Part shown: positions 1 to 7,986 of the stretch, one piece after another
Layout: every line of letters begins with the position of its first letter
Position numbering within the stretch: position 1 is the stretch's first letter
Assembly (NCBI GenBank): GCA_002346435.1
Contig: DDZT01000128.1
Coordinates: 1-48,243 of the forward strand
Direction of reading: 5' to 3'
Length of the DNA: 48,243 nucleotides
From: Anaerolineales bacterium UBA3001
Lineage (GTDB): Bacteria; Chloroflexota; Anaerolineae; Anaerolineales; UBA11657
Made by a program: the position numbers and the translations under genes
Notes under the pieces: generated by a model
What the model was told of the DNA's origin: nothing
What the model saw: the letters and a program-made list of their open reading frames with translations, nothing else
Databases searched by the model: none

Positions 1-850
1 CACATCCGGATTCAAGCAGACCATCTCCAATCCCTTTAGTGAAATAGTTTAGCTTTTTTTTATCAGACAAGTATCGCTCGGAATTTATAGCATCACGCAA
101 TTCTTTAGCAACTTTTCCTGGATCAGTTGCAGATGCTATTGAACGCGAAACACTAATTAATATACCCATACTGTCTTCTCTCAAACCAGCCTGCATCGCA
201 GCAGCCAAATCACCACCTTGCATACCTACACCTGGACAGAGAAACCATAAGGTCGGCGCAACTTGCCGTACAATCTCAACAGCGCGAGGATCAGTGGCGC
301 CAACAACAAGTCCAAGGTTGTTATACTGACTCCAATTCTGCGCCTGCCTAGCAACATGCATATATAGATACTCTCCATTACTCTTTAAGCTTTGGAGTTC
401 ATTAGAACCATCATTTGAAGTTTTGCATAACACAAACACACCCGAATCAGGACGCTCAACAAAAGGCATAATTGAATCAGATCCCAAATATGGACTGTAC
501 GTCACTGCGTCCACTCCTAAATAATCAAAAATAGACCTTGCATAGGCTTCTGCCGTACTAGCAATATCTCCTCGCTTGGCATCTAGAATTACCGGAATAC
601 CATCTGGCACACTGCCAATTACTTCATGTAAAGCAGCTATACCTTCTGCGCCAAAGGCCTCAAAGAAAGCACTATTTGGTTTGAAAGCACAGGCATACTC
701 CGCACATTCTTCAATTATCTTAATGCAATATTCTCGAGCTGATATAGGAGAAGGTTTTAATAGTAACTCAGGATGAGGATCTAATCCAACACATAGTAGT
801 GAGTTAGATTCTTTACACCTACTTTCTAGGTAATCAAAAAAAGCCTTCAC
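1..850 (-). CDS. pyrF: Orotidine 5'-phosphate decarboxylase, partial at 3' end
   Basis: Decarboxylates OMP to UMP, the last step of de novo pyrimidine synthesis in the cytosol. The minus strand reads openly from a GTG at 850-848 to the window edge (about 283 codons). It contains the ODCase catalytic motif LDAKRGDI and an N-terminus with GLDPHPELL, resembling the type 2 (mycobacterial) family. The GTG shares one base with the pyrB stop (TAGTG), so translation is probably coupled. The last visible residues (FTKGIGDGLLESGC) look close to a type 2 PyrF C-terminus. However, a fused orotate phosphoribosyltransferase domain, as in some UMP-synthase-like bacterial proteins, could follow outside the window. 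Family assignment is firm; the end is unseen. Confidence 0.9.
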   Translation of the reverse strand, partial: MKAFFDYLESRCKESNSLLCVGLDPHPELLLKPSPISAREYCIKIIEECAEYACAFKPNSAFFEAFGAEGIAALHEVIGSVPDGIPVILDAKRGDIASTAEAYARSIFDYLGVDAVTYSPYLGSDSIMPFVERPDSGVFVLCKTSNDGSNELQSLKSNGEYLYMHVARQAQNWSQYNNLGLVVGATDPRAVEIVRQVAPTLWFLCPGVGMQGGDLAAAMQAGLREDSMGILISVSRSIASATDPGKVAKELRDAINSERYLSDKKKLNYFTKGIGDGLLESGC

Positions 851-1857
851 TATACTTTTCCAAAGACTAATGCTAACAAAGCCATACGAACATACATTCC
901 ATATTCCATTTGCCTAAAATAGGCAGCGCGCGGATCCTTATCTACCGCCCTGCTGATCTCATCCACTCGTGGTAGTGGATGCATAACAATCATACGCTCT
1001 TTTGCAATATCCATTGTATCAACGTTTACCGCATAGCTCCGATTAACTTTTTCATACACGGATTGATCCACAAACCGCTCTTGTTGCACTCGTGTCACAT
1101 ATAGCACATCAGTTTCAGAAATAATTGAATCTAGATCTACATGCTTGCAAGGTCCCACCCCACTTTCGATCAAACTATCAACTAATGCGGTTGGTGCTTT
1201 CAGCAGGTCCGGGGCAACAAAATTCAATTTTACATCATATAAAGCTAACAATTTTGCCAATGAGTGCACTGTACGACCATATTTCAAGTCACCAAGCATG
1301 GTAACAGTGAGACCATCGATAGTGCCCAATTCCTCAACAATAGTAAATATATCCAATAGAGCTTGGGTGGGATGTTCACCTATTCCGTCTCCAGCATTTA
1401 TTATGGGTTTCTCGGACACCTCTGCAGCAATGTCAGCTGACCCTTCATCTGGGTGCCGTAACACAATAGCATCTGAGTAAGACCCCATGCTACGTATAGT
1501 GTCTCGCAACTCTTCACCTTTAGATACAGATGAAAAAGTAACATTGTTTATCTGGATAACATTACCACCAAGACGCTGTGTTGCTGCAGCAAAAGAAGAG
1601 GACGTTCGCGTTGAAGGTTCATAAAATAGGTTAGACAGAAGCTTACCTTTAAGTATATCTACTGCACCCTGTCTGTCGACCATTTCCCGCATATCACGCG
1701 CCACATCAAAAATAATGTCGAGATCACGGTGCTTGAATTGCTTAACCGACAGTATGTCCATTCCATCAAATCGAGAAACACCTTCATCTGGAAGTACATT
1801 TATTCGATCCATACTGGTTCCTTGTGATTTGACATTATCTAGTTCACTAATCTTCAT
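850..1857 (-). CDS. pyrB: Aspartate carbamoyltransferase catalytic subunit
   Basis: Condenses carbamoyl phosphate with aspartate to carbamoyl aspartate, the committed step of pyrimidine synthesis. The 335-residue protein has the carbamoyl-phosphate motif PSTRTSS (residues 81-87), the HPTQALLD motif and the C-terminal HPLPRVDEI motif, in the family order. It is about 25 residues longer than the usual 305-310, all at the N-terminus. An internal Met (MDRINVLPDEG, residue 16) is an alternative start. It lies 19 nt after pyrC and overlaps the pyrF GTG by one base. No pyrI regulatory subunit is seen in the window. Confidence 0.96.
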   Translation of the reverse strand: MKISELDNVKSQGTSMDRINVLPDEGVSRFDGMDILSVKQFKHRDLDIIFDVARDMREMVDRQGAVDILKGKLLSNLFYEPSTRTSSSFAAATQRLGGNVIQINNVTFSSVSKGEELRDTIRSMGSYSDAIVLRHPDEGSADIAAEVSEKPIINAGDGIGEHPTQALLDIFTIVEELGTIDGLTVTMLGDLKYGRTVHSLAKLLALYDVKLNFVAPDLLKAPTALVDSLIESGVGPCKHVDLDSIISETDVLYVTRVQQERFVDQSVYEKVNRSYAVNVDTMDIAKERMIVMHPLPRVDEISRAVDKDPRAAYFRQMEYGMYVRMALLALVFGKV

Positions 1858-1876
1858 CGATATGATACTACTATTG

Positions 1877-2944
1877 CTATTGATTCACGTTTTTACCAGA
1901 TCGAATATGTTGTAATACTTCTCCTCTATCATATACTGTTTTATTGCGTAGCACTACCTTCTTTAGTCGACCTTGTAACTGCCATCCCTCAAACGGACTC
2001 CAGCCACAACGTGAATAAAACTGAGATGCTTTGACTTCCCATTTCTCATGCATGTCTACTTCTATCCATGTTTCCTGCTGAGATGCTAATCCAAATATCC
2101 TGGCAGGATTGGTGCACATAAGTTCTATCAATCGATTCATGCTGAGTCTACCTTCGCGTACCGCACCAAGCATTAATGCCAAGCTTGTCTCTAGACCCGG
2201 AAAACCAGGCGGTGAATTCCGACTGTCTTTTTCTAGTAATGTATGAGGAGCATGATCAGTGGCAATACAATCAACAACACCATCAGCTATCGCTTGCCAT
2301 AAAGCATTCTGATCCGATATAGTATTTAGTCGGGGACTAACCATATAACGACCTTCCTTGATGCTGTCAATATCAGATTTGGTCATAAACAAATGGTGAG
2401 GAGTCACTTCGCAGGTGACTGCTAAACCCTGTTCTCGCGCAGCTCTAATCAAATCAATTTCCTCTTTACGACTAACATGACAAATATGAACTGAGCGACG
2501 ATGCAACACTGCTAACATTAGCACTGCGGCAGCCATATAGGTTTCCGCATGACATAGCACCGGTCTATTATCAGGCCATGCAGACATATGAGAATTGACA
2601 ATGTGTAAACCATCTAATCGTAGATCGCCGAATGTATCATTCAAATAAAGTTTCAAACCTGAAGCCTTATCAGACAACGCAGGAACAGTAGAAGTGTTGT
2701 TGCTGGTACCGGCAACATGAATTCCATAATCACAATGCACCTTCCCATGTGCGGCCTCTAATATATTCTCAAGACTACTCGAATCTGTAATAGGAGGTGA
2801 TGTGTTTGGCATAGCTAGTACGCAAGTGTATCCACCGGCTAACGCACTAGCAGTACCACTATACCAATCCTCTTTATATGTGTGCCCTGGATCCCTTAAG
2901 TGCACATGCGGGTCTATAAGTCCTGGCAAACGCATCAAAGACAC
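1877..2944 (-). CDS. pyrC: Dihydroorotase, CAD-like short type I form
   Basis: Cyclises carbamoyl aspartate to dihydroorotate. The metal ligands are in place: HVHL (H13, H15), a probable carbamylated Lys98 in GLKLYLNDTF, H132 in CHAE, H156 in HICHVSRKEE, EVTPHHLF, and D230 in ATDHAPHT. It is 355 residues rather than the about 420-430 of common bacterial type I enzymes. From memory, its motif wording (GLKLYLN.TF, HICHV.RKEEI, TCEV.PHHLF, PPGFPGLET, W.PFEG) follows the dihydroorotase domain of animal CAD. It sits between glcF and pyrB in one operon, 25 nt after glcF. Confidence 0.95.
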   Translation of the reverse strand: MSLMRLPGLIDPHVHLRDPGHTYKEDWYSGTASALAGGYTCVLAMPNTSPPITDSSSLENILEAAHGKVHCDYGIHVAGTSNNTSTVPALSDKASGLKLYLNDTFGDLRLDGLHIVNSHMSAWPDNRPVLCHAETYMAAAVLMLAVLHRRSVHICHVSRKEEIDLIRAAREQGLAVTCEVTPHHLFMTKSDIDSIKEGRYMVSPRLNTISDQNALWQAIADGVVDCIATDHAPHTLLEKDSRNSPPGFPGLETSLALMLGAVREGRLSMNRLIELMCTNPARIFGLASQQETWIEVDMHEKWEVKASQFYSRCGWSPFEGWQLQGRLKKVVLRNKTVYDRGEVLQHIRSGKNVNQ

Positions 2945-2969
2945 TGATTAATCACCAAAAATAACCAAA

Positions 2970-4226
2970 TTATTCATAAGAATTGTCCAACATCTCCATC
3001 ACATGCATCACAGGCATTTCATTATTCATAACACGTAAATGAGATTCAATTTGTGTAATACAACCAATATTGGTAGTCACCAAACCACTGGCACCAGTTG
3101 CTATAACTTTTGCCGCTTTTCGAGCGCCCAATTCCTCAGCAATTTCTGGCTGTTCAATATTATAGATACCTGCCGAACCACAACATGTCTCTCCATCAGA
3201 AAGATTCACAACCTCGACATCAGGCACCTGCTCCATCAAACGCCGGGGGGCTGCTCTCACACCCTGCGCATGGGACAAATGACAAGCATCATGATAAACG
3301 ACCTTTTTGAGGTTTATTGGACCAGGTAAATGAGATAAGCCCAATTCTTCTAAGAATACAGTCACGTCCTGAACCCTATTAGCAAAATCTCTTGCTATTG
3401 TAAGATCATCAGTACTGTTAAACAACATTTCATATTCACTAATACCTGATCCACAACCAGCAGCAGTAGTAAGTACGGCATCTACATCAGTAGGAAAAAC
3501 CCGCAAATTCCTTAATGCTAACTTTCTAGATTTCTCGAGTGATCCCGAGTGTAATGTCAAAGCTCCGCAACACCCTTGCCCTCTGGGTATTATCACTTCA
3601 ACCCCATTCTTACTAAGCACTCGTACAGTAGCTTCATTTATTCCAGGCGCTAGGACAGACTGTACACATCCTTGCATTAGAGCAACACGTGCACGTTTCC
3701 TACCTATAGCAGGAATAAGATCTGGAATACGATTAGAGGTCGGCACATCTGACGGCAACAAGTCAAGGATTGCAGCGAGTTTATTAGGTAAAACTGCTTT
3801 GAACGATCTTGCAAACATACCGAGCAACATAGCCGCACGAAAACGGGCAGGATAAGGCATTGTCTCTAGAACAATCTGTCTCAACCATGTATCCAATATA
3901 CTGCCATTGGTTCTGTTGTTTTCTGCATAGGAGCGAAACAACATAAGTAAATCCCCATACGGCACGTCTGGAGGACAAGCCGTTGTACAAGCCATACAAC
4001 CTAGGCACCGGTCCACAAATGGTTGTGCTTCTTGTACAGACAATTTTCCTTCTAATACATTTTTCATCAACAATATGCGCCCGCGTGGCGAATCCATCTC
4101 CTGACCAAGCACCTGATATGTCGGACAAGCTGGCAGACAAAAACCACAGTGTACACATGACTTCACAGCATTTGCCATAGTACTTCCATTAGGACCTAAT
4201 CTATCAACAGGAATATTGTGTTGCAT
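2970..4226 (-). CDS. glcF: Glycolate oxidase iron-sulfur subunit
   Basis: Electron-transfer subunit of glycolate oxidase GlcDEF, which oxidises glycolate to glyoxylate and passes electrons to the membrane quinone pool. The 418 residues hold two ferredoxin-type 4Fe-4S motifs (Cys24/27/30/34 and Cys74/77/80/84). Two CCG domains follow, with cysteine motifs in RGQGCCGAL and DGETCCGSAG, which is the standard GlcF architecture. The start overlaps the glcE stop by one base (TAATG), implying coupled translation. A lactate or other 2-hydroxyacid could be the substrate, but the three-gene D-E-F arrangement favours glycolate. Confidence 0.95.
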   Translation of the reverse strand: MQHNIPVDRLGPNGSTMANAVKSCVHCGFCLPACPTYQVLGQEMDSPRGRILLMKNVLEGKLSVQEAQPFVDRCLGCMACTTACPPDVPYGDLLMLFRSYAENNRTNGSILDTWLRQIVLETMPYPARFRAAMLLGMFARSFKAVLPNKLAAILDLLPSDVPTSNRIPDLIPAIGRKRARVALMQGCVQSVLAPGINEATVRVLSKNGVEVIIPRGQGCCGALTLHSGSLEKSRKLALRNLRVFPTDVDAVLTTAAGCGSGISEYEMLFNSTDDLTIARDFANRVQDVTVFLEELGLSHLPGPINLKKVVYHDACHLSHAQGVRAAPRRLMEQVPDVEVVNLSDGETCCGSAGIYNIEQPEIAEELGARKAAKVIATGASGLVTTNIGCITQIESHLRVMNNEMPVMHVMEMLDNSYE

Positions 4227-5308
4227 TATAGAGGTAAGAACCTACCTTCAGGATCAAAGGCCCTTTTCACTTTCTCAGCAAAGATGGTGATGGTCGAAGA
4301 TGTTCCTATCCAAGATGTTTCTGGACTACCTATAATTAGTAAACCTCCTAAACCCAAACCAGACAAAATTGTATCTATCTCTTGAGCAGTTCCCGACCAG
4401 CCAATCCAAGCAACGTTTCCACCGACACTATATTTACGATGTGATTGGCCATCAGTAAAACACGTATCTAATTGAGGAATGAGATCGGGTGTAATCGGAA
4501 CTTTAATTAAAGAATAGTCGTCCGGCAACCACAAAAATTCTCTTAGATGTTCCCACAAATTAAGTTCCACATCTCCTAGTATTATTTTGGCGCCCTCTCT
4601 ATACTCTGACAAGCGTGCTAACCTATTATTCAACGTGGTAGATAATCCTCCCAACCTTGCCCTCACAATCCCATTAGATTCCAAGTCAAGAGCAAATAAG
4701 TCAATTGGAGTACGCGTCATCTCTTTGACAAAACCTACAGCACCATCAATATCACCACAGTCCCATTCGACAGTACCAAAACTATTCATTTTAGGAAAAA
4801 CCTTCAATGTTATTTCTGAGATAATGCCAAACCTTCCCAAACTTCCTATCATTAATTTCGGAAAGTCAAATCCTGCTACATTTTTCACAACTTGAGCACC
4901 GCCACTCAGTATTTCTCCAGCACCTGAGACCCATCCTACACCTAAAACAAAGTCGCGGGCACCGCCAAATCGGTAACGACCAGGTCCACTTAATCCAGTA
5001 GCTAAGGTGCCTCCTATAGTAGCTCCAATCTTAGCCATTGGCGGATCAAATGGAAGCCACTGTCCATTTTCAGATAGCATCTCGGTTATATTTTTTAGGG
5101 ACGTACCTGATAAAGCAGTAAAGGTGAATTCTTCGGGCCGATATTCCAATATACCTGAAAGATTAGAAAGGTCGATTACAGTCTCGTTACCTCTAGAAGT
5201 TGACAAAGCAGTTTTCGTACCACCACCACGTATCAACATTGTAGTTGATGCTGTATTTACAGCCTCCTGCACCTCAATTACTGATTTAGGTTCCAGCACT
5301 TTTTTCAA
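4226..5308 (-). CDS. glcE: Glycolate oxidase FAD-binding subunit
   Basis: Second flavin-binding subunit of glycolate oxidase. The N-terminal FAD_binding_4 fold is visible (MLIRGGGTKTALS, then GATIGGTLATGLSGPGRYRFG and the RDFVLGVGWVSGAGEIL segment). The C-terminus is short, as in GlcE (360 residues), and lacks the full FAD-oxidase C domain of GlcD. It lies 48 nt after glcD and overlaps glcF by one base. The operon position supports the subunit call. Confidence 0.92.
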   Translation of the reverse strand: MKKVLEPKSVIEVQEAVNTASTTMLIRGGGTKTALSTSRGNETVIDLSNLSGILEYRPEEFTFTALSGTSLKNITEMLSENGQWLPFDPPMAKIGATIGGTLATGLSGPGRYRFGGARDFVLGVGWVSGAGEILSGGAQVVKNVAGFDFPKLMIGSLGRFGIISEITLKVFPKMNSFGTVEWDCGDIDGAVGFVKEMTRTPIDLFALDLESNGIVRARLGGLSTTLNNRLARLSEYREGAKIILGDVELNLWEHLREFLWLPDDYSLIKVPITPDLIPQLDTCFTDGQSHRKYSVGGNVAWIGWSGTAQEIDTILSGLGLGGLLIIGSPETSWIGTSSTITIFAEKVKRAFDPEGRFLPL

Positions 5309-5356
5309 TCTGCTTTTGAATGCAGCAGAAATACATTATCAAGTTATTCGTAAACA

Positions 5357-6751
5357 TCATATACCAGGAACCCGGTCTGCAGGAAACATCTTGCCAGAAT
5401 TAGCAATACCTTTTGGATCAATTTCATTAGTCAACTTTAACATTTGATTGATATCCTGATCCGAAAACATATCAGTCATCAAATGACGCTTTTCCATGCC
5501 CACACCATGCTCTCCAGTAATTGCACCTCCACGCCTAACACACATTTTGACAATCTCACTTGCAAGAGCTTCAGCTTTCTCAAGCATGCCGTCTTCCCTA
5601 TTGTCAAATAGAACATTAGGGTGAAGATTGCCATCTCCAGCATGAAACACATTAGCAACCCTCACTCCATACTCCTGACTTAGAGAATCTATTTCAGCCA
5701 ATGCTGCACCAAGCTGATTACGTGGCACTACACCATCTTGCACAATGTATGCTGGACTAATCTTGCCAAGTGCACCAAAAGCTCCTTTTCTACCTTTCCA
5801 AATTAAGTTGCGTTCCGTTTCATTCCTAGCACTTCTGACATTATATGCACCTGACTTGCTAATAATTTCTTGTAAATTCCCAAACTCTTCTTCTACTGCA
5901 GACGCCTCGCCCTCTAGCTCTACAATTAATACAGCTCCCGCATCAATTGGGTATCCTGCCTTAACAGATTCTTCTACTGCTCGCACAGTTAGATTGTCCA
6001 TTATTTCCATCGCACCAGGCAACAAACCGGAAGCAACAACGGCTGCGACAGCATCTCCTGCTAGCTCCATACTAGGATAAGCAGCCAGTACAGTCCTATA
6101 CGCTTCAGGAATTGGTAACAGACGTAATGTAATCTCCAATGCTATACCAAACAAACCCTCTGAACCTACGAACAATCCAACCAAATCAGGACCTACATTC
6201 TCAAGACTTGATCCACCTAGTTCCACTAAATTTCCGTCAGGTAATACAGCTTTAATTCCCATTACATGATTGCTAGTCATACCATATTTAAGACAATGTG
6301 CACCGCCGGAATTAAATGCGACATTACCTCCAATAGTACATACGGTCTGACTAGATGGATCAGGAGCATAATAGAGACCATAAGGATGTGCTGCGTCCGA
6401 CACATTTTTATTAATTACACCTGATTCCACAACTGCTATACGCTGTTCTGCATCCAGACTCAGTATGCGATTTAGACGGTTCAATCCAATGACAATCCCA
6501 TCGGTGTTTGGTAACGAACCACCCGAAAGACTGGTGCCACTACCTCGCGCAACAAAAGGCACACTGTACCGATTACATAACTGTACTATGTCAACCACTT
6601 CAGATTGTTGCTCCGGCAAAACAACTGCTCGCGGAAGTGCCTTGAAAGCCGTCAACCCATCTGATTCATATGGTATCAATTCGGACTTCGCAGTCAAGAG
6701 CTGATCCCCTGCGAGCATTTTACTCAGTTCATCAACAAAATCAGCAAACAT
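5357..6751 (-). CDS. glcD: Glycolate oxidase catalytic FAD subunit
   Basis: Catalytic subunit that oxidises glycolate at FAD. The 464 residues contain the FAD_binding_4 domain (PFVARGSGTSLSGGSLP, QTVCTIGGNVAFNSGGAHCLKYG) and the FAD-oxidase C-terminal domain, with FHAGDGNLHPNVLF and GAITGEHGVGMEKR near the end. It lies 10 nt after xdhC. An AGGAGG at the end of xdhC is about 16 nt before the ATG, too far to be an ideal ribosome site, so the start is reasonable but not proven. D-lactate dehydrogenases share this fold; glcE and glcF next door favour glycolate. Confidence 0.94.
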   Translation of the reverse strand: MFADFVDELSKMLAGDQLLTAKSELIPYESDGLTAFKALPRAVVLPEQQSEVVDIVQLCNRYSVPFVARGSGTSLSGGSLPNTDGIVIGLNRLNRILSLDAEQRIAVVESGVINKNVSDAAHPYGLYYAPDPSSQTVCTIGGNVAFNSGGAHCLKYGMTSNHVMGIKAVLPDGNLVELGGSSLENVGPDLVGLFVGSEGLFGIALEITLRLLPIPEAYRTVLAAYPSMELAGDAVAAVVASGLLPGAMEIMDNLTVRAVEESVKAGYPIDAGAVLIVELEGEASAVEEEFGNLQEIISKSGAYNVRSARNETERNLIWKGRKGAFGALGKISPAYIVQDGVVPRNQLGAALAEIDSLSQEYGVRVANVFHAGDGNLHPNVLFDNREDGMLEKAEALASEIVKMCVRRGGAITGEHGVGMEKRHLMTDMFSDQDINQMLKLTNEIDPKGIANSGKMFPADRVPGI

Positions 6752-6761
6752 CTAGATTGTT

Positions 6762-7784
6762 CTAATTCCTCCTGTACTGTATTGATGTTATCTCGGCCAT
6801 TATGGCGAGTGCTATCTCTTGTGGAGAACGCCCTCCAATGTCTAATCCAATAGGTGCGGATAGTCTGTCGATATCTTTTTGTTTTAGTCCTGCTTCAAAC
6901 AGACGTTCTAACCTCAACGCATTAGTGGCCTGACTGCCAAGAGCCCCTACATAAAACGCTTGGCTAGGCAATGCTTTAACTAAAGCTACATCATCTATCT
7001 TAGGATCATGAGTCAATACTGCGACCGCTGTAGAACTATTTAATTCGAGCTCGTCTAATGCACTATCTGGCCATGACTGAAGTAATAAATCAACATGTGG
7101 GAATCGGTCTTCACTGCCAAATGAACGTCGCGGGTCAATCACTATTGTGCGGTAACCAATCATCTTTGCCATTTCGGATAATGGCATGGCAATATGCACC
7201 CCACCTATCAATATTAATGTAAGAGGAGCTGATACCACCTCAACAAACAATTCGATGCTGTTTTGTAATCTAACTGTTTTTGAAGCACCTTGCTGTAAGG
7301 AGTATCTAGCAATACTGAAAGCATCATTATCCACGTTAGAGTCAATACTACCTGTTTTATCACCATTTTCGGTGACAACCATCTGACGTCCAAGTAGATT
7401 TTTGGAACCGCCAATTACAGTGAGTATAGCAAGACGTTCATTGTCTGAGGCCCTAATAGTACGGAATACATCCTCGTTTAGCAATTGTACAAATACGGAT
7501 ATTGTGCCACCACATGCTAGACCTACATCCCAGGCTGTATCATCTGTAACTCCAAACTCCAACAGATTAGATTGACTGGTGTTAAACACCTGTTTGGCAG
7601 CTTCTGCAACAGCACCTTCAACACAACCTCCACTTACTGAACCACACATTTTTCCGCTAGCAGTAAGTGCCATCTTGGCTCCAACAGCACGAGGAGCTGA
7701 TCCCCAAGTACTCACAACTGTAGCTAATACTACATCTTGCCCTTCAGATATCCAGATATCTAGCTCCAGTATTATATCTCTCAC
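6762..7784 (-). CDS. xdhC: XdhC/CoxI family molybdoenzyme maturation protein
   Basis: XdhC/CoxI proteins bind and help sulfurate or insert the molybdenum cofactor for xanthine dehydrogenase/CO dehydrogenase-type hydroxylases. The 340 residues have the XdhC_CoxI N-domain (VVSTWGSAPRAVGAKM and CGSVSGGCVEGAV) and the Rossmann XdhC_C domain (ILIGGVHIAMPLSEMAK, VIDPRRSFGSEDRFP). The start is GTG, preceded by GAGGTAG at good spacing, and it is the first gene of the minus-strand operon. No molybdenum hydroxylase structural gene lies in this window. CoxG at 12329-12772 is another orphan accessory protein of the same family of enzymes. Confidence 0.88.
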   Translation of the reverse strand: MRDIILELDIWISEGQDVVLATVVSTWGSAPRAVGAKMALTASGKMCGSVSGGCVEGAVAEAAKQVFNTSQSNLLEFGVTDDTAWDVGLACGGTISVFVQLLNEDVFRTIRASDNERLAILTVIGGSKNLLGRQMVVTENGDKTGSIDSNVDNDAFSIARYSLQQGASKTVRLQNSIELFVEVVSAPLTLILIGGVHIAMPLSEMAKMIGYRTIVIDPRRSFGSEDRFPHVDLLLQSWPDSALDELELNSSTAVAVLTHDPKIDDVALVKALPSQAFYVGALGSQATNALRLERLFEAGLKQKDIDRLSAPIGLDIGGRSPQEIALAIMAEITSIQYRRN

Positions 7785-7986
7785 AAAACTACCTCAATCC
7801 AAAATAACTATAAGATAAGATCTAAATTCCAACTTCCATTTGCTCATGAAAATGTAAATATAAAATCTGAGGGGAATGTCCACAACCATTAATAAAATGT
7901 ACCAAGTCTGCTGAACGGATAGTAGTGGTAGATGTATTCTCTAAGGGATGAAAGTTCAAGTCATTTTCCTGTATTTGGTAATAAAT

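Noticed and set aside
3784..4158. 124-codon minus-strand frame overlapping glcF
   Set aside because: Same strand but different frame from the iron-sulfur motifs of glcF, with no recognisable domain.
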